Below, in pieces: positions 5,839-14,476 of a DNA stretch of 43,147 bases (position 1 is the stretch's first letter; each line of letters begins with the position of its first letter). The stretch is from an uncultured Christensenella sp. GTDB taxonomy: Bacteria > Bacillota > Clostridia > Christensenellales > Pumilibacteraceae. Under the pieces are notes generated by a model. That model was not told the origin of the DNA, made no database searches, and saw nothing but the letters and a program-made list of their open reading frames with translations. The DNA is taken from assembly GCA_910585955.1 (NCBI GenBank), contig CAJUGC010000015.1, forward strand, positions 1 through 43,147, written 5' to 3'. A program made the translations under genes and the position numbers.

Positions 5839-8310
5839 TCATTCGATCCTTTTTTCGATTTTACGACTTCCCGACGTCAAGTCAAAAAACGCGTTTTTAC
5901 TCGCGCGCGATTTTTCAAAGAACGCCGAGACTCCTTTCATTCCGCCGTTTGAAGTCAATATCAAATTTATTCTTTTTAAAAAACCGGACAATTCGTCCTG
6001 CTTTATGACCAAACATTTTTCCACCGAACAATCGTCGCCCAAATAAATCGGCATATCGGCGATTTCCATCATCGACAGATCGTTGTAGGCGTTTCCCACG
6101 GCAATAACTTTTTCGCCGCGTTCAAGACACAGATAGTCTTTTAAAATCCCGACGGCTTCGCCTTTTCCGACATCGCCGTTTACAATCGTAAACCAGGTGA
6201 TCTCGTCATCGGAATCGAACTTTTCGAAATTCGAAGATTCGTTATGCAGATTGATAACCCCTTTCAAATCAAGCAACATTTTCGTCTTGAATCTATTAAG
6301 CGCCACTGTTTGAATGACTTTATACAACTCTAAGAATCCGAACTTATCGGACTCGTAATCAGCGAGCGCTCGTCGGCATAACGCAATATCGTTAGCTCTT
6401 ACGCCGCCGCCGTAGGACAACGACCTTGCTTCTTTCAGCGTAAGGGAAAGCGCTTCTTCCATATTATCCCGCGCGTTAAGTTGATGAATCCTGAATCTGA
6501 TATGACAAATATCGGTAAGCGAATCAATCTTATTTTCGGGGACATATTTTACTATTTCCGAAACGGCTTCATTTATATTCGTAGTATAATTTGCGTCTTT
6601 GCACGTTATAGCCAAATCCGCAAATTTGGGTTTATTACTCATTATGTAATCGACGGCATATTTGTCCAAAGCTCTATAATACAGAGTTTTGCGAGCTTCT
6701 GCGTCGTAAATTTGCGCTCCGCCTGCCGCTATAACATATTTCGCATCTATTTTTGCTCCGATAGCTTTTGCAATATACAAAGGAAGTCCCGTAGCCAAAA
6801 CCGGAATAATATTATTTTCCCTCAATCTTTCTATTTCGTTAACGACGCCCGGCAACAAATCGCCGTTCTTCTTAACGGTCCCCTCGCTGTCTGCAATAAG
6901 CAGTCCTTTTTCTCGCGGCAACTCATACGGCTTAAACCGACAACTCGTCTTTTTATCCTCCGCCAAAGATCTATACATTTGACTTATCAATTTCATCGTG
7001 GCATAATGCGTAAGATAGTTGCTTCTACGCCCGTCCCCGTTAAGAAAATCCAAAAACAGTTGTTCTCTCGCTTGGATATTGTAGTCCTCGCATTCCGAGT
7101 CCTTTTGAATTATGTCGTCTATTTTTATTATCCGCACAGGCTCTCCGCCTATAAGCGCGCTGTTGCGATAGACGTGAATTTCGAAATGATCGTTATCGCC
7201 TATCTTTGTACCGTCGTTATTTTCGCTTTTCAATTTCGACTGAAAGCTCATGAGCTTGACAGACAATAAAGGTCCGACCGCAATATCTATAAACTCATGT
7301 TTAATGCGTCCGTTTCCCTTATAAACGTCTTCGGGCAGATCCATCCAAGACCTTCTCGAAAAACCCGACTGCAGCAAGTTTATATTAGCTATGGCATTAG
7401 TAAAACCGCCGCTTTTGAATTCAATGAGAGAATGAATGTCCAACTCCCCGTAACCGTCCGTTTCATATACCGTCGTATCATATCTTCTTTCATTGAAAAT
7501 CGAAAAGTAGTCGTCGGAACGAATATTATTCAAAAAATCCCGAGGGTAATATGCAGAACTGAAAACATCTACGGAATCTATTTCTTTATTTTTCAGGGCA
7601 TTGTTTGCCGCCATGTAATACAACAGCAGATCCACATGATGATAGCCGCTATGAAAAAGTTTGCCGTAACCGTATTTATACGGATGATATTCTCTCGAAA
7701 GTTCGTTAGGCATATTCCACATACCGTCGCAACTGTTTACGGTGACAGACGAAATACCGACATTGTATTTCGAAATCACTTCGTCAATGATTTGCCTTGC
7801 CAATATGTATCCTTTATGATACCGTCTTTGCGTCATAACGCAAAATTTATTATTACGGTTCGTATAGCTTCCGACCAAATCTTCCGCCTCGAAAAGCAAT
7901 CTGTTTAAAGCTTTATTATCGTTTATGACATCGCGCACGGCAACAGTCGGTTTTTCCAACAAAATATCGACGTCGAGCGTCAAAAACAGTTTTGCATAAG
8001 CATAATGCGCTTTCGGCTCCGTGGCAATGACGACATATTTGATTTTCGATTCGAAAACCGCTTTTTTGATTTTCGTTTGCAGTTGGTCCGATAATAAATA
8101 ATCGTCTTTATTTTCTTCTTCCGCCCCGATAAATTCAAACCCGAAATAGCCCATATCGTTTAAAACAGACTCGATATGTTTGCGATTGCATTTCAAATCT
8201 ATCACCAATTTCAAATCGCAATCGAATTTCTTGAAAAATTCCAAATAAACGCGTTTTGACAGCGGACCTATTCCCACAAGCGCTATATTTTTTCCGAAAT
8301 GTTCTTTCAT
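5839..8310 (-). CDS. Fusion of Gfo/Idh/MocA-type oxidoreductase and Cof-type HAD phosphatase
   Basis: An 823-residue two-domain protein. Residues 1 to about 455 are a Gfo/Idh/MocA oxidoreductase: Rossmann VGIGPLSKR at 12-20, the EKP motif at 119-121, and FHSGYHHVDLLLY at 219-231 supplying the catalytic-type histidines. Residues about 468-785 are a Cof/HAD-IIB hydrolase: motif I ADSEGT (Asp474, with Glu476 in place of the usual Asp), motif II Thr507, motif III Lys716, and motif IV GNAYND (Asp744, with Asn740 replacing the usual first Asp). The HAD active site is thus altered but not destroyed. ATG 8310 is preceded by GGAG. The product may oxidise a sugar or cyclitol and dephosphorylate a linked intermediate. 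The fusion is unusual in my knowledge. Confidence 0.82.
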   Translation of the reverse strand: MKEHFGKNIALVGIGPLSKRVYLEFFKKFDCDLKLVIDLKCNRKHIESVLNDMGYFGFEFIGAEEENKDDYLLSDQLQTKIKKAVFESKIKYVVIATEPKAHYAYAKLFLTLDVDILLEKPTVAVRDVINDNKALNRLLFEAEDLVGSYTNRNNKFCVMTQRRYHKGYILARQIIDEVISKYNVGISSVTVNSCDGMWNMPNELSREYHPYKYGYGKLFHSGYHHVDLLLYYMAANNALKNKEIDSVDVFSSAYYPRDFLNNIRSDDYFSIFNERRYDTTVYETDGYGELDIHSLIEFKSGGFTNAIANINLLQSGFSRRSWMDLPEDVYKGNGRIKHEFIDIAVGPLLSVKLMSFQSKLKSENNDGTKIGDNDHFEIHVYRNSALIGGEPVRIIKIDDIIQKDSECEDYNIQAREQLFLDFLNGDGRRSNYLTHYATMKLISQMYRSLAEDKKTSCRFKPYELPREKGLLIADSEGTVKKNGDLLPGVVNEIERLRENNIIPVLATGLPLYIAKAIGAKIDAKYVIAAGGAQIYDAEARKTLYYRALDKYAVDYIMSNKPKFADLAITCKDANYTTNINEAVSEIVKYVPENKIDSLTDICHIRFRIHQLNARDNMEEALSLTLKEARSLSYGGGVRANDIALCRRALADYESDKFGFLELYKVIQTVALNRFKTKMLLDLKGVINLHNESSNFEKFDSDDEITWFTIVNGDVGKGEAVGILKDYLCLERGEKVIAVGNAYNDLSMMEIADMPIYLGDDCSVEKCLVIKQDELSGFLKRINLILTSNGGMKGVSAFFEKSRASKNAFFDLTSGSRKIEKRIE

Positions 8311-8323
8311 ATTTTTCTCCGCG

Positions 8324-9154
8324 TTAAAGCTGCTTCCCCGCTTCGATCACTTCCGAAAAAGGAGTGTCCCCATCGCAATAATTGCATATATCCATGTCTC
8401 GGCGGCCGTAAAATGCCTTAAGGTCTTTTTTAAGCGACCGATTATCGACAACTTCGACAGCATTTTTATCGTTTATGATCAGCATTTTTTCAGCCATTGC
8501 CGCCCGCGCGCAAACGTGCAATTTGCCGTCCGACACGCAAGCGCATTTATTCAAAAAGCAATCTTTGAAACGAGAACTTTCCCTTTTATCGAAGCCTCCG
8601 AACTTCTTCCAAACTTGTCCGTCCATTTTCGTATATTTTATTCCGTAAGAATCGAATTTCCGCAAAACCTCGTTTTGCTTTTCGCGTGATATACGATAAT
8701 CGCTTATTTTTACGACAACTCTCGAATCCGCAAGAGCCAGCAAAACTTCTTCTTTCGGAATCACGGTTCCGTTTGTGGTAATGCGAATGGATCCTACTTT
8801 TTTCTGCGCTTGCGCATACCTAATCATTTTTGCCAAATCGCCATTTAAAAAAGGCTCTCCTCCGTGTATTCGCAATCGATAAATATATCCTGCTGTTTTT
8901 AAAAGACTGTCAACGCAGTTTTTGAAATATTCGAACGAATAACCGACCGGCGACTCTTGATAAGGAATCATTTGAGAACACTCCTTACACTTCAAATTAC
9001 AGCAAGTCGTCACTATTATTTCGACATAGGGAATTTCCACTTGTCTCAATAAATATTTGCATAGTACCGCCCGAATTTTCAAAATAATTCGGCGAAACGC
9101 AGACCTGTTATCCTTATCTATGTATCGAAAACACTCTTGTAAATTTCTGTCCAT
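8324..9154 (-). CDS. Radical SAM enzyme with C-terminal cysteine cluster
   Basis: A protein of about 276 residues. Counting from the GTG at 9160, the SAM-cluster motif CNLKCKEC (Cys54, Cys58, Cys61) is followed by HGGEPFLNG (99-107), which contacts SAM, and ITTNGT at 117-122. The C-terminal part has Cys201, 206, 208, 217 and a CNYC pair (259/262), consistent with a SPASM-like auxiliary Fe-S site. Either GTG 9160 (overlapping the kinase-like gene by 4 nt) or ATG 9154 could be the start; I chose the ATG. Substrate unknown. In this operon it may carry out a radical rearrangement, C-C bond or modification step on the shared small molecule. Confidence 0.82.
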   Translation of the reverse strand: MDRNLQECFRYIDKDNRSAFRRIILKIRAVLCKYLLRQVEIPYVEIIVTTCCNLKCKECSQMIPYQESPVGYSFEYFKNCVDSLLKTAGYIYRLRIHGGEPFLNGDLAKMIRYAQAQKKVGSIRITTNGTVIPKEEVLLALADSRVVVKISDYRISREKQNEVLRKFDSYGIKYTKMDGQVWKKFGGFDKRESSRFKDCFLNKCACVSDGKLHVCARAAMAEKMLIINDKNAVEVVDNRSLKKDLKAFYGRRDMDICNYCDGDTPFSEVIEAGKQL

Positions 9155-9156
9155 TT

Positions 9157-10353
9157 TCACATCCCGATCGTATCGTTTTCCATATAAGACTTCACGGTTT
9201 CGGCTATTATTGCCTCTTCGTCGGTTTTAAGCAAGTAAACTTTGACGCGAGAACTTTCCGACGTTAAGACTTGTATATCATCGCAAACTTTCTCGCCGCG
9301 AGGCATAATATCTATCCCCAGAACATCCATTTCGTTACATATCTTCCGGATCAAATCCGAATTGTGATTTGCTATCGCTCCCGCAAAAACCAAGCAGTCT
9401 ACGCCGTTTAACAGCGCGTAATAACTTCCGATGTGCTTTTTGATATTGCAGGTAAAGTGTCGCAACGCCAAAATTGCGGATTCGTTACCTTTCTTAACTT
9501 CTTCTTTTATTTCCTTAAAATCCCCGGACGTACCGCTGATCCCCTTAAAACCGCATTGAGTATTCAAATACGCAATCGTCTGCTCAACCGTCCAATTTTT
9601 ACATCGCATCAATTCCAACACGGCAACGGCGTCTATATCTCCGCACCTTGTGGACATGGGCAATCCGGAAGTCGGCGAAAAGCCCATGCTCGTATCTATA
9701 CAGCGACCGTTCCGCACCGCACTTATCGAGCTACCGCCGCCCAAATGACAAGTTATGACCTTCGGTTCCGTCTTTTGCAAGAGGCGCGCCGCAGCAACGT
9801 ACATATAATGATGACTGAAACCGTGAAAACCGTTTTTCTTTATTTTAAATTTCGACGCATCGGTCCTATCCACGGCATACAAACTGCAACTTGAAGGCAT
9901 ATCGTTGTAAAACATACTATCCGACACCGCATACACCTTGCCTTGAAACACAGCCATACAGGTTTTCATGATTTCGCAAGCGATATTTTGATGTAACGGC
10001 GACAAATACGCTTTTTCCGACAATCTGTTTAAAAGCTCGTTTGTGGCTTCGGCAACCGTAAACGAAACATCCGAAACGCATACAACCCTCACCGCAACCG
10101 CGTCCATATCGTCGAGTGACAGACCGTATTCGGGCAGCGCAGCAGAATAAGCATCCAACAGAAGATCCATTCCTTTTTTATAATCGCTTACCGACAGCGG
10201 TATTTGTCTGTTTTGAAAGGAGGACTCGATCTTTATATATGCAGACTCCGATCCAATGCCGTTTACGGATACGGCGATATGCGAGTCGCTTTCAAAATCC
10301 ACGACTTTGCTTTTGATAGAATAGCTACCCGAATTTATCACCAATATTTTCAT
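9157..10353 (-). CDS. Acetate kinase-like acyl/small-molecule kinase
   Basis: A 398-residue protein of the acetate kinase (AckA/BuK) fold. Key residues are kept: Asn7 (VINSGS), Arg89, Asp145 (VSDSMF), His177 (GFHGFSH), His203 (CHLGGGSS), Arg236 (MSTRCGDID) and Glu379/380 (TDEEAIIAE). Several stretches differ from true acetate kinases: HRVVHGG is VRVVCVS, FDTAFH is SDSMFY, and GIGEN in the nucleotide site is AIANH. No phosphotransacetylase gene lies nearby. It therefore looks like a kinase retuned to another carboxylate inside the operon. The start ATG follows a GAGG site; it lies 8 nt after the amidohydrolase gene. Confidence 0.8.
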   Translation of the reverse strand: MKILVINSGSYSIKSKVVDFESDSHIAVSVNGIGSESAYIKIESSFQNRQIPLSVSDYKKGMDLLLDAYSAALPEYGLSLDDMDAVAVRVVCVSDVSFTVAEATNELLNRLSEKAYLSPLHQNIACEIMKTCMAVFQGKVYAVSDSMFYNDMPSSCSLYAVDRTDASKFKIKKNGFHGFSHHYMYVAAARLLQKTEPKVITCHLGGGSSISAVRNGRCIDTSMGFSPTSGLPMSTRCGDIDAVAVLELMRCKNWTVEQTIAYLNTQCGFKGISGTSGDFKEIKEEVKKGNESAILALRHFTCNIKKHIGSYYALLNGVDCLVFAGAIANHNSDLIRKICNEMDVLGIDIMPRGEKVCDDIQVLTSESSRVKVYLLKTDEEAIIAETVKSYMENDTIGM

Positions 10354-10361
10354 ATAAACCT

Positions 10362-11486
10362 CTATAACGAAAAATCCGCCTTTTCTTCGAACAATCGCTC
10401 GATCGGATTGCCGCCGTCAAACGGTCTGACAATAAATTTTGCGACGGTATTCTCCTCTATCGCTCCGGTATAGCTACTCCGATTAAAAAATCTTGCAGGT
10501 AGTTTCGTCATTCTGAAAAACAGCTCTTCATATGAAAGATCGGGGAAAAACCTTTTAAGATATTTCGCTTGCGCCATCAAATCGAATGTTCTGCCCGTCG
10601 CAAGCCCGTCTGTTGCTATCATCCAATCTATACCCGATTTATTCAATAAATCGACGTCGATAATTTTCGTATTGAGAAAATGATTTGAAATCGGACAAAC
10701 CGCTATGGCCGCATTTCTTTTTTTAATCAGCCGCAATTCGTCATCGCTTGCGTACCCGCAATGTACGAGAATGGTTTTTTCCGACAACAGACCGTATTCA
10801 TCCAACAAAAACACAGGCTTTTTATCAAAGCGATTTTTTTCCAACTCATAAGTTTGCGAGTCTTCGGAAACATGAACCGTAATGAACTCGCCTCCGCACC
10901 GCATAGCCTGCGAAGCAAGCCGCAAAGACTCTCTGTCGTTAAAGTAAAGAGAATGTAAAAATACCCCAACGCAACAGTCGTCGCTTTGAAATTCGCTTTT
11001 ATAATCCAGAAAACCCTCTAAACCGCTTTTTTTGAACTCGATCACTTTCTCGGAATTCATGATAGGAAAGCCGCTCATATTGCAAAAAGAAAATTTCCGG
11101 CAGATCTCTGCGCTTCGAGAAGCGCATAAGCCTACAGTATCCGTTTTTGCAAGTTCGTCGATAGTAAAAATCGCGCTCTCGCTCCATTCGATCTTTCGCT
11201 CTTGCTCGGTAAGCTTCTTATTATGCGTTTCCGTGTAAGCCAGATATTTCAATATATCCCAATCATTTCCCGAGATGTCTTTAAACACGCTCTCGCCCAA
11301 ATGGCAATGGATATTGAATAGCGCAGGATAAATAGTTTTATCGGAACAATCGATTTCCTCATCGTAAACAGACATATCTGTTTGCCGCGTAATATGCCCT
11401 TCTTCTATCGAGACGTTTTGTTTTATCAAATCATAGCCTTCTCTCTTCGGAACTACTATATTCGCATTCTTTAATAAAACCCTCAA
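10362..11486 (-). CDS. Amidohydrolase of the ATZ/TRZ (cytosine deaminase-like) family
   Basis: A 374-residue metal-dependent amidohydrolase (COG0402-like). Metal and catalytic residues are present: HCH (His60, His62), His205 with Glu208 in VHVSED, His242 in VHCGYAS, CPISN at about 264-268, and Asp293 in ATDGLATG. Relatives deaminate or dechlorinate N-heterocycles (guanine, cytosine, S-adenosylhomocysteine, triazines), so the substrate is likely a nitrogen-rich ring or amidine. The start is TTG 11486, set by the strong GGAGGA site 7-8 nt before it. It is the first gene of the operon, with a consensus promoter at 11553-11581. Confidence 0.85.
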   Translation of the reverse strand: MRVLLKNANIVVPKREGYDLIKQNVSIEEGHITRQTDMSVYDEEIDCSDKTIYPALFNIHCHLGESVFKDISGNDWDILKYLAYTETHNKKLTEQERKIEWSESAIFTIDELAKTDTVGLCASRSAEICRKFSFCNMSGFPIMNSEKVIEFKKSGLEGFLDYKSEFQSDDCCVGVFLHSLYFNDRESLRLASQAMRCGGEFITVHVSEDSQTYELEKNRFDKKPVFLLDEYGLLSEKTILVHCGYASDDELRLIKKRNAAIAVCPISNHFLNTKIIDVDLLNKSGIDWMIATDGLATGRTFDLMAQAKYLKRFFPDLSYEELFFRMTKLPARFFNRSSYTGAIEENTVAKFIVRPFDGGNPIERLFEEKADFSL

Positions 11487-11552
11487 TGAAATTCCTCCGC
11501 TATAAACGATACACCCTACTCGGGAATAAATACGGTCTTTTGCTATAGGGAA

Positions 11553-11581
11553 ATTATAACATATTCTTAAATAAAAATCAA
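11553..11581 (-). promoter_or_regulatory. Promoter of the five-gene operon
   Basis: Leftward TTGATT (11576-11581), 17 bp, TATAAT (11553-11558), about 67 bp before the TTG start at 11486. No clear operator dyad was seen. Confidence 0.75.
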
Positions 11582-11693
11582 ACGCTTACAATGACGAAAC
11601 CGCAAACCTTTCCGCAGTCCTCCCATTTTAATGATATTTAACTGCGCCGCTTATAAAAAGTCGACGCTTTCTTTCGGCAGCAGTCGAAAACGC

Positions 11694-11723
11694 TTGACTT
11701 ATTCTTTGCCGTAATATTACTAT
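11694..11723 (+). promoter_or_regulatory. Promoter of the MATE gene, probably leaderless
   Basis: TTGACT (11694-11699), 18 bp, TACTAT (11718-11723). The ATG at 11732 lies only 8 nt after the -10, so the transcript should begin at or next to the start codon. No Shine-Dalgarno is present. Confidence 0.55.
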
Positions 11724-11731
11724 TAGAACAT

Positions 11732-13150
11732 ATGGATAATGTTCGAAAAGAAAAATCTGCAAATAAAAATACTACGGAACAGCTTTCAAGCGGCAAAATA
11801 CTGCCGCTGGTATTCAAACTCACGATCCCTGCCGTGATCGCTCAACTAATCACTTTTTTGTATAACATCGTAGACAGAATGTACGTCGCGCAAATAGACG
11901 AAACAGGAATGGACGCTCTTGCCGCGCTCGGGATCGTCCTGCCCGTAACATTGATAATCCAGGCGTTTGCCAATCTTGTGGGACTCGGAGGCGCGCCGCG
12001 CGCGAGCATGAAACTCGGCGCCGGCGACGAAAGAGAAGCCGTCAAAGTTTTTAACACCTCGTCCGTTATGCTTACCGCCATAGGCATCGTATTGAGCTTA
12101 GTTCTCGTATTTACGGCGACGCCCGTCGTAGTGCTTTTCGGTTGTCCTTTGAGCGCCGTCGGATTCGCTTCGTCATATCTAAGGATATATTCTGCGGGTA
12201 CGGTGTTCGTTTTGCTTGCGCAGGGACTGAATCCGTTTATAACGGCGCAGGGATATTCTTTGACCGCCATGTTTTCCGTACTTATCGGCGCAATCATCAA
12301 TATTGCCCTCGATCCGCTTTTCATTTTCGTCTTTAAAATGGGCGTAAACGGCGCGAGCCTAGCAACGATAGTCTCGCAAGTCGTTTCGTTTATTTGGATA
12401 ATCGCATTCTTCTTCTCGAAGAAAAGTATTTTCCGATTTCGATTTAAGGACATGAAGCCGAATGTCAAGCGAATTTTCGCCATACTGTCTCTCGGCTTTT
12501 CTCCGTTCGTCATGACGCTTACGGAATGTGCCATACAAATCGTATTCAATGTAAACCTCAAACTCTCGACGGGAGGGAACAAGGATTATACGGCCGCGCT
12601 TACCGTTATGCTGAGCGCGCTTCAACTCATCGCTCTGCCGCTTAACGGACTCGGTTACGGCATTCAGCCTTTTGTCAGCTACAACTACGGCAAAGGCAAC
12701 GCGTCGAGACTTAAAAAAGGCATTATCTATGTGACCGTCATAGCTTTCGTATATGCGGCGCTCGTCTGGTCTGCTTCGCTCGCCTTTCCCGTTGTCTACG
12801 CGTATTTGTTTTCGGCAAGCGCCGCGGTGCGAGAGATCGTCGTTGAATATACTCCGTTTTTCCTTATGGGTTCCGTAATGTTCTTTGTTCAAATGACTCT
12901 TCAAAACGTAAACATCGCGCTCGGACGCGCCAAGTCCGCGCTTATACTTGCCGTTTTGAGAAAGGTAATCATACTCATTCCTCTTTGCTTTATCCTCACC
13001 CGTTTCATCGGCTTCAAAGGAGTGTTCCTCTCCGAAGGCATAGCCGACCTTACGGCAGGAATCATCACGGCAACGGTAATATTCATATCCTTTCCAAAAG
13101 TTTTTAAAAGACGCGAAGAAGAAGTTCGCCGCGAAAAAGCAGACGGTTAG
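11732..13150 (+). CDS. MATE-family efflux transporter
   Basis: A 472-residue membrane protein with about 12 predicted helices in two related halves. The N-terminal half has the MATE signature LYNIVDRMYVAQ...LAALGIVLPV and the second half has LPLNGLGYGIQPFVSYNYG. Family members export cationic drugs or metabolites using a Na+ or H+ gradient; the sequence is nearest the MepA-like clade. The start has no ribosome site but sits just after a promoter -10 box. It is divergent from the five-gene operon with 245 bp between them, so it could export that operon's product, although this is only positional. The following gene has its own promoter. Confidence 0.9.
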   Translation: MDNVRKEKSANKNTTEQLSSGKILPLVFKLTIPAVIAQLITFLYNIVDRMYVAQIDETGMDALAALGIVLPVTLIIQAFANLVGLGGAPRASMKLGAGDEREAVKVFNTSSVMLTAIGIVLSLVLVFTATPVVVLFGCPLSAVGFASSYLRIYSAGTVFVLLAQGLNPFITAQGYSLTAMFSVLIGAIINIALDPLFIFVFKMGVNGASLATIVSQVVSFIWIIAFFFSKKSIFRFRFKDMKPNVKRIFAILSLGFSPFVMTLTECAIQIVFNVNLKLSTGGNKDYTAALTVMLSALQLIALPLNGLGYGIQPFVSYNYGKGNASRLKKGIIYVTVIAFVYAALVWSASLAFPVVYAYLFSASAAVREIVVEYTPFFLMGSVMFFVQMTLQNVNIALGRAKSALILAVLRKVIILIPLCFILTRFIGFKGVFLSEGIADLTAGIITATVIFISFPKVFKRREEEVRREKADG

Positions 13151-13184
13151 TCCGAAAAAAATTTTATCAACTTCCATATACCTA

Positions 13185-13213
13185 TTGACTAATGGGAAAT
13201 AATGTGATAGAAT
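13185..13213 (+). promoter_or_regulatory. Promoter of the membrane protein / GNAT pair
   Basis: TTGACT (13185-13190), 17 bp, TAGAAT (13208-13213), 35 bp upstream of ATG 13249. Confidence 0.75.
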
Positions 13214-13248
13214 ATACCCGATGAAAAATTTATTTTTCGGAGGAAACT

Positions 13249-13953
13249 ATGAACAGAAAACCCATACCTTTATTTGTGTTCTGCGGCATATTCGCCGCTG
13301 CGGCAATTGCATTGGCGGTAGGAGGCATAATCACCGAAGCTACGGCGTATTATCTCTTTGCCGTTTTACTGGGGATTTCGAGCGTGATATTTTTGCTTTG
13401 CGGCATATTCACCTTACTTGTGGTCAAAACTGCAAAGAAAAATCTTGCCGATCCTTCCACGCTTGCCTATAAGACGTACGGCAAAGGCGAAGAATACACT
13501 CACATCGTCGCTTCTCCAACAAAATCTCAAGCAGGCAGAAACGCTGCGATAAACGCATTCGGCATACTCGGTGTGCTTTTCGTCGGACGCGGCTTCTTTA
13601 CCTTCGGCAGCGGCACTTGCCCTATCGACGTATTCGTATCGGAAAACGAACTGATCACAAACAGCGCGCAGGCTAACGGAAAGCTTCTCGATAAGAAGTT
13701 CAACCGCTTCCCCGCTTCCGAGATCGCAGACATTTCTTTCATATCGGAAAAGAAATACGAGGACGTTTGCATTTCCTTTAAGGGAACCAATAAAGCGCTG
13801 AATCTTTACATACGAACGGACAAACATTCGACAGACGAGGTTCGCAAAACTTTCGCAAAGCTCATGAAACCCGAAACGGGTGATCCATTCGAAGTTCCCG
13901 CAGCGGCGACGATACCTGAAGAGCCCGCGTCCGTCGCAGCGGAGATTCAATGA
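13249..13953 (+). CDS. Hypothetical membrane protein
   Basis: A 234-residue protein with two transmembrane segments near the N-terminus (about residues 7-30 and 36-62), then a soluble domain with mixed strands that looks like a PH-like or bacterial membrane-flanked domain, and a Pro/Ala/Glu-rich tail. No family is recognised with confidence. Its start is set by GGAGG 7 nt before the ATG. Its stop overlaps the GNAT gene start in an ATGA, so the two are translationally coupled. Confidence 0.7.
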   Translation: MNRKPIPLFVFCGIFAAAAIALAVGGIITEATAYYLFAVLLGISSVIFLLCGIFTLLVVKTAKKNLADPSTLAYKTYGKGEEYTHIVASPTKSQAGRNAAINAFGILGVLFVGRGFFTFGSGTCPIDVFVSENELITNSAQANGKLLDKKFNRFPASEIADISFISEKKYEDVCISFKGTNKALNLYIRTDKHSTDEVRKTFAKLMKPETGDPFEVPAAATIPEEPASVAAEIQ

Positions 13954-14393
13954 TCGTCCGCCCTTTTTCCAAGCGCGACAGAAGCTCCGTACTCGACATG
14001 ATGACGAGCTTTTACGCCTCCCCCGCAATTCTGCACAAAGCGCCGAAAGAAACTTTGGAAAGGTGTCTCGACGACGTGCTCAATGCTTCGCCTTATATAG
14101 AAGGCTATGTGTTTGACGAGGACGGAGAGGTCGCGGGATATTCGCTTGTCGCCAAAAGTTATTCCACCGAGTTCGGCGGAATGTGCGTATGGATAGAGGA
14201 TTTGTACGTCCTCCCCGAGTTTCGCGGAAAATCGTTTGCGAGCAAGTTCTTCGAATATTTAGAAAAGCGCTACGAAAAAGACGCTGTCCGAATGAGACTC
14301 GAAGTCGAGCCGTCCAACGAGAGCGCTCGGCGGCTATACCGTAAATGCGGGTATAACGAACTTCCTTACGTCCAAATGACAAAAGAATTTTGA
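13950..14393 (+). CDS. GNAT-family N-acetyltransferase
   Basis: A 147-residue protein with the GNAT fold. Motif A is IEDLYVLPEFRGKSFASKFFEYL (about residues 84-106), with FRGKS as the acetyl-CoA pyrophosphate loop. Motif B follows at RLEVEPSNESARRLYRKCGY (about 121-140), typical of RimI/small-molecule acetyltransferases. It acetylates an amine on an unknown acceptor. It is coupled by an ATGA overlap to the upstream membrane protein and followed by a strong terminator. Confidence 0.88.
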   Translation: MIVRPFSKRDRSSVLDMMTSFYASPAILHKAPKETLERCLDDVLNASPYIEGYVFDEDGEVAGYSLVAKSYSTEFGGMCVWIEDLYVLPEFRGKSFASKFFEYLEKRYEKDAVRMRLEVEPSNESARRLYRKCGYNELPYVQMTKEF

Positions 14394-14412
14394 TGTGAGA
14401 CGAACGAACGCA

Positions 14413-14447
14413 AAACGCGTTACGCTTTCCGCGTAACGCGTTTTTTT
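14413..14447 (+). terminator. Strong Rho-independent terminator
   Basis: A perfect 13-bp stem AAACGCGTTACGC (14413-14425) / GCGTAACGCGTTT (14431-14443) with a 5-nt loop and a T7 tract. Confidence 0.92.
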
Positions 14448-14476
14448 GTACTGTCGAATCAGCCTGTTTCCCTGTG

